Part shown: positions 47,726 to 58,100 of the stretch, one piece after another
How positions within the stretch are numbered: the first letter of the stretch is position 1
Layout of the letters: every line of letters begins with the position of its first letter
Source: Chamaelirium japonicum
Lineage: Eukaryota > Streptophyta > Magnoliopsida > Liliales > Melanthiaceae
Direction: 5' to 3'
Assembly (NCBI GenBank): GCA_947650365.1
Contig: OX393555.1
Span: forward strand, 80,233,995 to 80,297,994
Length of the DNA stretch: 64,000 nt
Made by a program: the position numbers and the translations under genes
Notes under the pieces: generated by a model
Told to the model about the DNA's origin: nothing
Seen by the model: the letters and a program-made list of their open reading frames with translations, nothing else
The model's database searches: none

Positions 47726-49486
47726 CAGACTGCAACTGAGTGATAGCACAGGTCTGGGTGTTCCGTGCCCTCGAGCGCATACCCTCTCGTCCAAAGTAGG
47801 AGGAGGGCATGACTCCAAGGCCCGTACAGAGGACACAGCCGTGCGCGGCAGGTCTGAGCACAGTTTCCATCGCTAAGTCGACAGATACTGAGCTGGAGGA
47901 GGAGCCGGCCTCGCCCGACGGGGTCACCAGAAGTCGCATCCTCTCCTATATGAAAACAACCAATGATATTTAATGATATTTTATGGCATACGTATAAGAA
48001 TATATTAACAATAATTTAATTACTTATCACTTGCGAGGCAACCCTGTCGTCTAGAAATGCCCCATCGGTACGCCGCCTCCTAGAGGCCTCAAAAAGGTCA
48101 ATCCGATTAGGCTCGTGGCCCAAGGACTGTGTCTGTTGGACATATAAAATAAATAGATGAGTTAATATAACATATATAGAGCTTTAAATAATAACAATGT
48201 TTGTATCATTTACCAGCTGCTGGGCAAGCTGTGGCATAGAGGTCCTCCCCTTCACTGGAGCAGGTGTCGTCGAGGCATTTCTATTCTGCTTGCCTTTACG
48301 TGAACTCGCCTGTATCAATCGATTAAATTTTGAAACATCAATACAAATTTTTAGTATAACATTAAAACAAGTACGAATCAATAAAATTATAATTATACCT
48401 GAAAGTGAGGGGTGGCCCAGTGAGCGACCAAAAACTTTAGAATGTGTAGCGGTGGGGCGTCTATCATCCCAGCCACAGCTCGCAACTCCTCAGCCGGCTG
48501 GCCGACCAAGTAACCGTAGAGCTGGTAGAGCTCATGATGAAAATCCCTGTACCGCTCACCCATCATCTTCCACAAGTCCTCTCGATGGGAGTCGGTTTCC
48601 ATGTTCTCCTATTTAAATTTCTCCTGTAAAATCAATTTAGAAACAAGTCATTTTATCAAATCAAATTATAAAGAAGTACGATATTATTCTAAAATGCTTT
48701 AATGAAACTAACGTACCAAAAACACCTGATACATCCTCTCCTTATAGGATGCATCAATATTCTTCCACCCCCTTAACCCCACAATCGGGGTATTCCTCTC
48801 CTCCCGTACTATCAACCGACCCACGTGGTGGTGTCAGAAGCGTGCTCGCCTACAAAGGTCCTGCCGCTCTATTGTAGGGCAAGCGGCTCGCGTAAGGTCG
48901 ACAAGCACCAGGCCGTCGTCATGCCCTGGTCGCCTACGTGCCTGGTGATCCTCGACCCTGCAAATAAAATATACATCAGTACTGAACAAGTATTTACAAC
49001 ATGTATAAAACTTTAGATCTAAACATTTCCTATAGGCGTAGACGCTGTAGCCGAGTGCTGAGCACTGCTCGAAGCTCCGGAGGCTACGACCACATCAGGA
49101 GCTGGAGTGGAGAGAGGTACAACACTACCAGATCCAGACAGCTCGGCCTCGGACCCTGGGGTGGCAGCCGGAGCGCTCCGAGTTACCCCACTCCTGCCTC
49201 TACGAACCCTCAACCGTGATGCCATCTGAAACAGTTTAATTTACATATGAAACAGTAAGATTTACATATGAAACAATATGAAACAGTTTGATTTACATAT
49301 AAAATAGTATAATTTATGAAACAATATGAAACGGTTGATTTATATATGAAACGGTATGATTTACATATGAAACAGTTTGATTTACATATGAAACAGTATA
49401 AAATAATATGATATATATATGAAACAATATGATTTATATATGAAACAATTTGATTTAAATATGAAACAATTTGATTTACATACGGT

Positions 49487-52400
49487 TTAGTCATTTTCTG
49501 TCTCATCTCTGTCACTCTCATCGCATCCCTCATCTATCATTTGATCTGCATTCGCTGTCCAGTTTATATTGTCGACCTCTTTATTTTCGTCGTGCACTGC
49601 GTCGATAATGATTATCTTATCATTCTGGTATGCATCCAAATCATCATCGACAACCCCCACATCCTTGTCTCCCATGTCATAAAAATCTCTGGGTGGTGAC
49701 CTGACTATAAGTTGCCAACCTGGAGAGGTATTATCCGGTGCATAAAATATCGGTTTCGCTTGAGAGGCAAAAATGAATGGATCTTGATATTGGGTATTCA
49801 ATCTCTTACCAGTGTTGATGCTGATAAAACCATATTTATCGACATTATAACCAGTCCCGTGATTATTAACATCATACCAATCGCATTTGAATAATATGAT
49901 CCGATTTTGGCCAAGGAATTTAATCTCGAGAATCTCATTGAGGACGCCGTAGAAGTTGATATTTCCTAATTCTTCTTGCTCACCGTTGACGACACCCCAC
50001 TATTTTGTGTTCTTCGTGATTTTTCACTATCTTTCGTCCGAAATCTATAACCGTTCATGATATAACCATCGAATGATATTGCATCTTGCAAAGGACTACA
50101 AGATAAGCGCCAAAGATCCTCATTCATCAGCGGATCGTGGTTGTCGTACAGCTCTTGTGCCTATAATAACCACATGACATTCATGATATGAACACATAAT
50201 TATTGTTCGGTAATGGATGTCAATAAACTTCAGTAATGATATGAATACTTACGTGTTTCTCGAACCACGATGGGAATTCACGATCATGAATTTGTGGAGC
50301 ATTTCGAGTACCCCGATTATTAATGATGGCTTTATGCATCCTATTTTAAAGGTTTGAATTATATTATAATTAGCACATATACTTAATGAATGGACTAAAA
50401 GAATGAGTAAATGATCGTAAAATGCTTACTCAATGAATGGCCACACTTCATCATATTGGCGCAATACATACATATGTGCCTGTTGAATCTCATGTACAGA
50501 CAATCGATGGGTTTTGCCTCCTCCTACCAGTCTACCCATTTCGGAAAATATAGACAGACCCCCATCGAAGTCTATTGGAACACCGTCATAGTTCCGCTCA
50601 AGTTGATTGAATCGCGTGTCTATACCATGTAGGTATCTTGAGTAGAATGTTAGACATTCTTCTGCTAGGTATCCTTCAGCAATTGATCCCTCCGGACGAC
50701 TTTTATTATGAACATATGATTTCAATATTCGCAAGTACCTAATTTGAGAAAAAGTAATTATGGATAAATACATCAAGAACGATCAAATACATTAAAAAAT
50801 AAGACAAGATGATTACCTCTCGATAAAATACATCTAGCGGTAATGAACTGGGCCGCCGAGTTTAGCCTCATTTGCCAAGTGAACGGTCAAATGCACCATG
50901 ACATCAAAGAAGGAAGGAGGAAATATCATCTCTAGCTTGCACAATGTGATCGTAATATCACTCTCCATCTGATCAAATTGGTCCAGTCTAAGTACCTTCG
51001 AGCACAACTATCTGAAAAAAGTGCTAAGCTCAATTAACGAACCGGACACCTGTTCGGTTAAATTCCCACGTATAGCAAGAGATAACAATTGCTGCATAAG
51101 AACATGACAATCGTGGCTCTTTAATCCAGATAACTTCCGACCGTTCTCTTGCACGCATCGTGCGATATTCGAAGAATAACCGTCTGGCATTTTCACAGAC
51201 CGTAGGAATGCACATAAGGCTGCCTTTTGCTGTGAGCTCATAGTGTAGCATGCAACTGACAACACATACTTATCCCCAATCTCTTAGGGATGAAGTGATT
51301 TTTGGATGCCCAACTCCTTAAGATCGAGACGAGATTTAAGATTATCCTTCGTCTTACCGTCAAGATTCAGCAGTGTTCCTATAATGTTGTCACATATATT
51401 TTTCTCGATATGCATGACATACAAGTTATACCGCAAGAGTAGGCTGCTCCAGTACGGTAGTTTAAATAAAATACTCTTCTTCTTCCAGTTATGCTCATGC
51501 GTAGAATCTTCATACGTTCTCTTCTTTTTACCTTTCCCAAGTGCCACGGCATCAAGCTGATCCAATTCGCACAAGACTTCTACCCCCGAAAGCTGCTCCG
51601 GGGCCTTTGCAAGTTCCTTCTTGCCGTTGAACGCTCTTTTGTTCTACCTCTACTTATGGCCATCAATAAGGAATCTTCGATGGCCCATATAACAGAACTT
51701 GCCTCTGTTCTTTAACGATAATGAATCTGTCTCCTTATTGCATGTAGGGCACGCCAATTTTCCTTTAGTACTCCACCCAGATAAGTTGGCATTTACATGA
51801 AAATCGTTGATGGTCCATAGAAGTGCCGCATGCATCCGAAAATTCTGGCGCAACGATGCATCATACGTATCGGCCCCAACTTTCCATAACTCGTTCAACT
51901 CCTCAATCAACGGCTGCAAGTAAACGTCAATATCATGACCAGGCGACCTGGGTCCGGGAATGAGCAAGGAGAGCATTATATATGGCTTTTTTAAGCACAT
52001 CCAGGTAGGCAAATTGTATGGAACTAGGACAACTGGCCAAATATTGTAAGACACACTCATATTCCCAAAGGGATTAAAACCATCGCTAGCAAACCCTAAC
52101 TTGACGTTGCGAACTTCACATGCGAACTCAGGATAGGTATGATCAAAATCTTTCCACGTCAGAGAGTCGGCCGGATGTCTCATAACCCGTCATCTGTACG
52201 TTCTCGTGCATGCCACCTCATGTGCTCAGCAGTCTTCGATGACATAAACAACCTCTGAAGCCTGTCCCTAAACGGAAAGTATATGAGAACCTTTGCAGAT
52301 ACATTTTTCTTTCTTCGAGTGGTACTAGACTCGGCATCCGTCTCTTTATATCTCATTGCTCCGCATATGTGGCATGACTGCGCATGTTCGTACTCTTTCC

Positions 52401-53085
52401 GGTACAACATACAATCGTTCACGCGTGTATCAATTTTCTCATAACCCAGACCGAGATCTTTAATTGTCTTCTTCACCTTGTAGAATGATTTCGGTACTGT
52501 CTCACCTATAGGAAAAGCCTCTTTCAGCAACTCTACCAATATATTAAATGACTTATTACTCCAACCATTGAGGCACTTCAAATGAAGAAGCTTTACAGTG
52601 AAAGAGAGTTTTGAAAACTTCTCACACCCCGGGTATGGAGGTTGTTCGGCATCCTTAAGCAATCTGTAGAACTTGTCCGCTTCAATATTGGGCTGATCAC
52701 CTGACTGAGTTACCATGCCTATTCCACCTTGCAAATCATGTATCATACCCTGCATGTCATCGTCATCGTCTATATTAATATTATCATCAGCGATCACTGT
52801 ATTTGCAATTTCACCATGAGCTGCCATGGGGACTGCATCTAGCTCCTCACCGTGTGAGAACCAACGGGTATAGCTAATGTCAATGCCACGCATTACCAGA
52901 TCAACCTCACATTCCTCTCGAACCTTCCTAGTCACCCTTTCGCAGTCTATACAGGGACACACAATTTTTTCATCAAGCGGTGCAAGACGCTCAAATGCAA
53001 AATCTAGAAATTTCCTGACTCCTTCTCTGTACTCTTGGCTCATACGATTTGAATTACGCATCCAACTCTTATCGATCGAAGACAT
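49487..53085 (-). pseudogene. TNP2: TNP2-type CACTA transposase, inactivated
   Basis: Catalytic transposase gene. Exons on the minus strand: 53,085-50,817, 50,738-50,430, 50,340-50,253 and 50,160-49,487, with clean GT...AG introns. Order of domains: transposase-associated N-terminus (KSWMRN... CPCIDC... YTRWFSHGE, residues about 6-80), the Tnp2 core (CHICG, MRWHARERT, LGFASDGFNPFGN, DIDVYLQPLIEEL, SGWSTKGKLACPTC), HNWKKKSILF and MHIEKNICDNIIGTLLN, a DUF4218-type part (KSHDCHVLMQQLLSLAIRG, MIFPPSFFDVMVHL, EGSIAEGYLAEECLTFYSRY), and a DUF4216-type C-terminus (FYGVLNEILE, ILFKCDWYD, DPFIFASQAK). Breaks: frameshifts near 52,184 and about 50,000; stops at 51,650-51,652, 51,644-51,646, 51,284-51,286, 51,008-51,010 and 50,834-50,836. 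Domain order is otherwise complete. The family identification is firm. Confidence 0.93.
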
Positions 53086-53110
53086 CTTCGTCTATCTGGC
53101 TATACAACAC

Positions 53111-54161
53111 CTGAAGTAATTTCAAACAATGTTATATGACTCCGTACAATTTCGGTTTCGGTTCCCGGGTATGGAACACCGAACCAAAACTTCTACAGGC
53201 CATCCATATCCCTAATGGATGGGTGTATTATGATGAGTAGACTAGTCATATAGTAAACCTAGGGTTGGTGGCCAGTATTTGAACTGCTGATAGTCCGAAT
53301 GCTAGGCATAGCACCGAAGTTATGCAACAGTAAGTCAACAAGTCAGGGAGCCTCGTCAAGTAAACACTTGGGGTCTAACGGTTCTCTCTGTCGCTCGAGT
53401 AGATTTATGGCTTTACCTCATATCACACCGAACCGACAAAAACCGACTATTTCGGTTTCGGTTTCGGTTTTGGTTTCGGTTTCGGTTTTGATTTTTCGTA
53501 AACCGAAAAAAATATAACCGACAAAACCCACACCAAAACCGACCGACAAAACCGACGCTCACCCTAGTCTAAAAACTACATTTTGCCCCCCATTCCCCCA
53601 TTCAATTCAGTTTTGATAGGATAAAAATTACCAAATGAGGGAATTAAGTAGATGACAAAACGGGTATTGTGCAAACTAGGACTCTCAATTGGGCCGGGCT
53701 AGCCCGATACCCGCCCGTCCGACCCGAAAAAATTTGGGCTGAGCCTTAAATGGGTTTGGGCTGGGCCGAGTTCGGACATAATTTTATACCCGAAAATCAA
53801 TTCGGATTGGGATCGGGCCAGGTTCAGCCCAGCCCATATTCAGCCCGAACCCGAATACATATATATTCAATTAAAAAACCCATACCCTTTCCCAATTTGG
53901 GATTCCCATTTCTCCCAGGTTCAGCCCAGCCCATATTCAGCCCGAACCCGAATGCATATATATTTAATTAAAAAACCCATACCCTTTCCCAATTTGGGAT
54001 TCCCATTCCCCCTATTCAATTCAGTTTTGATAAGATAAAAATTATCAAATAAGGGAATTCAGTAGATGACAAAAGGGGTATTATGCTAACATTTCAAACT
54101 TTAGTATGCAATTTGGAACAAATTAACCTAAGGGTGAAAGGGAGGAGGAGGAGGAGCTCAC
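53111..54161 (-). other. Probable 5' UTR intron of the transposase gene, with internal duplications
   Basis: On the minus strand a donor (CATCTCTG|GTGAGCTCC) at 54,161 and an acceptor (AATTACTTCAG|GTGTTG) at 53,111 would place a 1,051-bp intron in the leader, 25 bases before the ATG at 53,085. Inside are an ACCGAA/TTCGGTTTCGG-rich stretch (about 53,425-53,560), an 82-bp direct repeat (53,591-53,672 and 54,004-54,085), and a 97-bp tandem duplication between them (units starting 53,821 and 53,918). The splice call is by motif only. Confidence 0.4.
53591..54085. repeat. 82-bp direct repeats enclosing a 97-bp tandem duplication
   Basis: Positions 53,591-53,672 and 54,004-54,085 are near-identical (ATTCAATTCAGTTTTGATA, GTAGATGACAAAA). 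Between them GGTTCAGCCCAGCCCATATT starts at 53,821 and again at 53,918. The enclosed sequence is rich in GGGCC/CCCGA motifs. It could be a nested insertion flanked by duplicated sequence, or the product of repeated slippage. Confidence 0.7.
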
Positions 54162-54320
54162 CAGAGATGATCGGCAGGCCTCGAGGAGGAGGAGGAGCAC
54201 TGGCGTCGCAGTCGGTGGCGTGAGAGAGGGGAGGGGTGGCCGAAGGTGCACGGGAGGGGATGGGTGGCCGGCCGGAGGGGGGTTTAGATCGAGAGAGAGA
54301 GAGAGGGAAGGGGAGGAAGT

Positions 54321-54351
<31 letters not shown>

Positions 54352-54600
54352 TAGAGAGAGAGAGAGGGAAGGGAGGCCGGGGAAGGGGGGAGGAAATAGA
54401 GAGAGAGAGAGGGCCGGGAAGCCGGGGAGGGGCGGAGGTCAGGAGGGGGATGGGTGGCCGGAGGGGATCGCCAGGCTGCTGAAGGGGGATGGGGTTACCG
54501 GACGTGGGTTGGGTCGGTGAGAGAGAGAGAGATCGAGAGAGGGGCGCCAGAGGGGTTAGGTCAAAACAGAAAGAGAGAAACAGCTCGCTGGGGTGTATAA
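54162..54600 (-). promoter_or_regulatory. GC- and GA-rich leader/promoter region of the CACTA genes
   Basis: This region contrasts with its AT-rich surroundings: GAGGAGGAGGAGG runs, and a (GA)n microsatellite at about 54,291-54,412. It lies between the right subterminal repeats and the transposase gene, where the shared promoter and non-coding first exon of CACTA elements are expected. A weak TATA-like sequence (AATTATACACC, minus strand) lies near 54,590-54,605. The start site is not defined. Confidence 0.45.
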
Positions 54601-54610
54601 TTAAAGGATT

Positions 54611-55180
54611 TTTACCGACAGAGTTTATTATACCGTCGGTATAAAGTTATTATACCGACGGTAAAATAATGTCCGTCGGTAAAAATGTACGACGAAACAC
54701 AGGGTTCCATTTTTTCTAGAGAGCCGGAAAAAACCCTGAGTTTCGTCGTCGAGTTTTATTGACGGACATTATAATACCGTTGGTATAATAACTTTATACC
54801 GACGGTAAAATAATGTCCGTCGATAAAACTCAACGACGAACTCAGGGTTCTATTTTTTTCAGAGAGCCGGTAAAAACCCTGCGTTTTGTCGTTACATTGT
54901 ACCGACGGACATTATGTAACCGTCGGTATAAAGTCATTATACCGACGAAATTATATTTCTGTCGGTATAAAGTAATTATACCAACGGACATATTAGTTTC
55001 CGTCGGTAAAGATGACTTTACCGACGGATAGTATATCACCGTCGGTAATAAATATGCAAAAAAATTAAAAAATATCTTAGTTATAATACCGACGGAAACT
55101 ACTATTACCGTCGGTAAAATGTATATTATTACCGACGGAAATAGAAATTTCTGTCGGTAAATAACCTATTTCTTGTAGTG
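54611..55180. repeat. Right subterminal repeat region of the CACTA element
   Basis: It is dense in TATACCGACGGTAAAATAAT and TCCGTCGGTAAA motifs in both orientations. A unit of about 160 bp is duplicated (TACCGACGGTAAAATAATGT at about 54,650 and 54,795; AGAGAGCCGG at about 54,720 and 54,860). Within each unit GACGAAACACAGGG and CCCTGAGTTTCGTCGTC can pair as a hairpin. It ends CCTATTTCTTGTAGTG. Confidence 0.85.
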
Positions 55181-55183
55181 TCT
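55181..55183. other. Right target-site duplication of the CACTA element (TCT)
   Basis: TCT directly follows CTTGTAGTG. The sequence beyond it (CCCTTTTTCCTATCTCATAA) continues the monomer that was interrupted at 39,201, as the uninterrupted paralogue at about 58,954-58,980 shows. Confidence 0.85.
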
Positions 55184-58100
55184 CCCTTTTTCCTATCTCA
55201 TAACACGTTATCAGCATGAACATGTCGAGCTCAGCTGACCAGTCACAAGAAAACGGAGAGAGAAACGAAGACAGAAGTGGAGTTTTTGATTTTAGATTTC
55301 TTCTACTTCACACCTATACTCGGGCCAATAGACTAGAGCAGGACTTCTTCTCTATTCTCTCTTTATTTATCTCTCTGTTATCTTTTTTTTTCTTCTCTCT
55401 CTTCTATGGTATTTTCGACTGGAGCAGGACTTCTTCTCCCTTCTATCTTTGTTTATCTCTCTGTTCTCTTCTCTCTTTTGTCTTTGTTTCTTTCTCCATT
55501 TCTTATGACTGGTTGGCTGGGATCGATATGTTCATGCTGATAACATATTGTGAGATGGGAGAGAGCGAGAGCCGTCAAATATGCCCCACCCTAAAGGGGT
55601 CGTATAAATATTGGGTAGTGGAGTTTTGAAATTTTGATTCCTTCTTACTTCACAGCTATACTCTCTTTGTTTTCTTATGACTGGTCGAGTGGGCTTGACA
55701 TGTTCGTGCCAATAACGTGTTATGAAAAGAGAAAAGAGAGAACAGAAGGGAGAGATAAATGAATTATTTAACGGCTGGGCTCGACATGTTTATACTGATA
55801 ACGTGTTGTAAGATGGGAGAATAGGAGAGCCGTCAAATATGCCCTACCCTTTATATTATTTATAGGGTAAACTTACTTAGGGCCTAAATAATCTATGGGA
55901 AACCCTATTCCAAGGGAGAGATCCGACGGTGGATAATGAACTAGAATAAGACTTCTTCTCTCTTTATTTATCTTATTGTTTTCTTCTCTCTTCTTCATAA
56001 TCTTTTGTGGAGTTTTGGAATTTAGATTCCTTCCTACTTCGCACCTATACCCATGGCCAATAGACTGGAGCAGGACTTCTTCTCTTTTCTCTCTTCGTTT
56101 ATCTCCCCGTTCTTTTTCCTGTTCTTCTTTCTCTTCTGTCTTCGTTTCTTTCTTACTTCTATCTTTATTTTCTCTTTGTTTTTTTGTGACTAGTCAGCTG
56201 GGCTCGACATATTTGTGCTGATAACGTGTTATGAGAAGAGAAAAGAAGAGAAAAGAGAACAGAGAGATAAACAAAGAGAGAAGAGAGAAGAAGTCCTGCT
56301 CTAATCCATTCTCCATGGGTATTGGTATGAAGTAAGAAGGAATCTAAATTACAAAACTCCACTTCTTAATAATATAATTATAATCTCTCCATGCGCTTCT
56401 CTCTTCTTCAATGTATTAGGGTTTTCTATAGATTGCTTAGGCCCTAAGTAAGCTTACACCATAAATAATATATGACCCCTTTTGGATGGGGCACGTTTGA
56501 CGGCTCTCTCTTTCTCCCATCTTATAACACGTTATCAGATCCTTTCTTACTTCACACCTATACCGTGGCCAATGGAATAGAGCTGGACTTCTTCTCTCTT
56601 CTCTCTTTGTTTATCTCTCTGGTCTCTTCTCCCTTTTTCTATCTCTTCTGTCTTTGTTTATCTCTCCGTTTTCTTGTAACTGGTTGGTTAAGCTCGAAAT
56701 GTTCGTGCTGGTAACGTGTTGTGAGATGAGACAAAGAGAGAGCCATCAAACATGCCCTACCTTAAAAGGGTCGTATAAATATTAAAAAGTGAAGTTTTGG
56801 ATTTTAGATTCATTCTTACATCACACCTATACCCGTGGCTAATGCACTGGCTATACCCGTGGCCAATGCACTGGAACAAGCCTTCTTCTCTCTTCTCTCT
56901 TCTCTCTTCTCTCTTTATTTATCTCTCCGTTCTCTCCGTTCTTTTCTCTTTTCTTCTCTCTCTACTGTCTTCGTTTATCTTTTTATTTTTTTACGACTGG
57001 TCGGTTAGGGTTGATATGTTCATGCTGATAATGTGTTGTGAGAAAAGAGAAGAAGAGAGAAGAAAATAGAGAGATAAACGAAGAGATAAGAGAGAAGAAG
57101 TCATACTTATGTCCATTTACCATGGGTATAGGTACGAAGTAAGAAGGAACCTAAATTCCAAAATTTTATTTCTCAATAATATAATTAAATCTCTCCATTA
57201 TCTTCTTTATCTCTCATATGGATTAGGGTTTCCTATAGATTGCTTAGGCCCTAAGTCATCTTACCTTATAAATAATATACGACCCCCTTAGGATGGGGAA
57301 CGTTTGACGGCTCTCTCTTTCTCCCATCTTACAAGACATTATCAGCACGAACATGTCAAGCCCAGCTGACCAGTCACAAAAAAATAGAGATAAAATAAAG
57401 ACATAAGTGGAGTTTTGGAATTTAGATTGCTTCTAACTTTATACCTATACCCGTGGCCAATGGACTAGAGCAGGACTTCTTCTCTCTTCTGTCTTCTTTT
57501 ATTTCTCCGTTCTCTTCTATCTTCTCCCATGGATTTGGGTTTCTCATAGATTGCTTAGGCCCTAAGTAAGCTTACCCTATAAATAATATATGACCCCTTT
57601 AGGGTACGGCACGTTTGACTCTTTCTCTTTCTCCCATCTCATAATATGTTATCAGCACGAACATGTCGAGCCCATCCGACCAATCATAAGAAAATGGAGA
57701 GAGAAAAGAAGACAGAAGTGGAGTTTTGAAATTCAGATTCCTTCTTACTTCACACCTATATCCGTGACCAATTGACTAGAGCAGGACTTCTTCTCTTTTC
57801 TCTCTTTATTTATCTCTCTATTCTCTTCTCTCTTCTTCTCTCTCTTCTGTGGAGTTTCAGAATTAAGATTCCTTCTTACTTCACACCTATACCTGTGGCC
57901 AATGGACTGGAGCAGGACTTCTTCTCTCCTCTCTCTTTGTTTATCTCTTTATTCTTTTCTCTTTTCTTCTCTCTCTTTTGTTTTCATTTCTCTCTCTGTT
58001 TTCTTGTAATTGGTCGGTTGGGCTTGACATGTTCGTGCTGATAACGTATTATGAGATAGGAGAAAGTGAGCGCCGTCAAATGTGCCCCACCCTAAAGGGG

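Larger units (their letters stand above)
39937..49225 (-). pseudogene. TNPA-like / Transposase_24-type second CACTA gene, disrupted; last intron holds the satellite
   Basis: Predicted exons on the minus strand: 1, 49,225 to about 49,03x (3' edge uncertain); 2, 48,957-48,717; 3, 48,623-48,399; 4, 48,309-48,214; 5, 48,132-48,031; 6, 47,945-47,495; 7, 40,004-39,937. Exons 2-6 have GT...AG boundaries and keep one phase. They carry a Ser/Ala-rich start, KNIDASYKERMYQVFL, GKQNRN...TSMPQLAQQL, FEASRRRRTDGAFLDD, and a charged coiled-coil tail (ALEQRVEAERQALERRVEAE). This layout fits plant Transposase_24/TNPA-type proteins (inference, weaker than for TNP2). Stops interrupt exon 2 (48,834-48,836), exon 3 (48,609-48,611) and exon 6 (47,661-47,663; 47,499-47,501). 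Exon 7 follows a strong acceptor (TTTATTGCAG) and stays open for 21 codons before TAG at 39,937-39,939. The intervening 7,490-bp intron contains the satellite. Confidence 0.65.
39202..55180 (-). mobile_element. Complete CACTA (En/Spm-type) transposon carrying a satellite array
   Basis: The left end is CACTACAAAAAAAATAG and the right end, reverse-complemented, is CACTACAAGAAATAG. Both continue with TTAT-CC sequence into subterminal arrays of TACCGACGG-type motifs. The 15,979-bp element is flanked by TCT. Both genes run on the minus strand, so the right terminus is the 5' end. Contents in transcription order are the GC/GA-rich leader, the TNP2-type transposase gene, the TNPA-like gene, the 181-bp satellite array, and the 3' subterminal repeats. 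Both genes carry frameshifts and stops, so the copy cannot supply its own proteins. The intact termini might still be mobilised by an active relative (inference). Confidence 0.95.

Noticed and set aside
48197-48616. Plus-strand frame of 139 codons opposite the TNPA-like gene
   Set aside because: It is antisense to predicted exons 3 and 4 and their intron. The minus strand has consistent splice sites and phase.
53440-53530. Telomere-like repeat (TTCGGTTTCGGTTTCGG)
   Set aside because: The unit is TTTCGG/TTTTGG with an inverted ACCGAA partner, not the plant TTTAGGG repeat, and it is short and inside the CACTA element.
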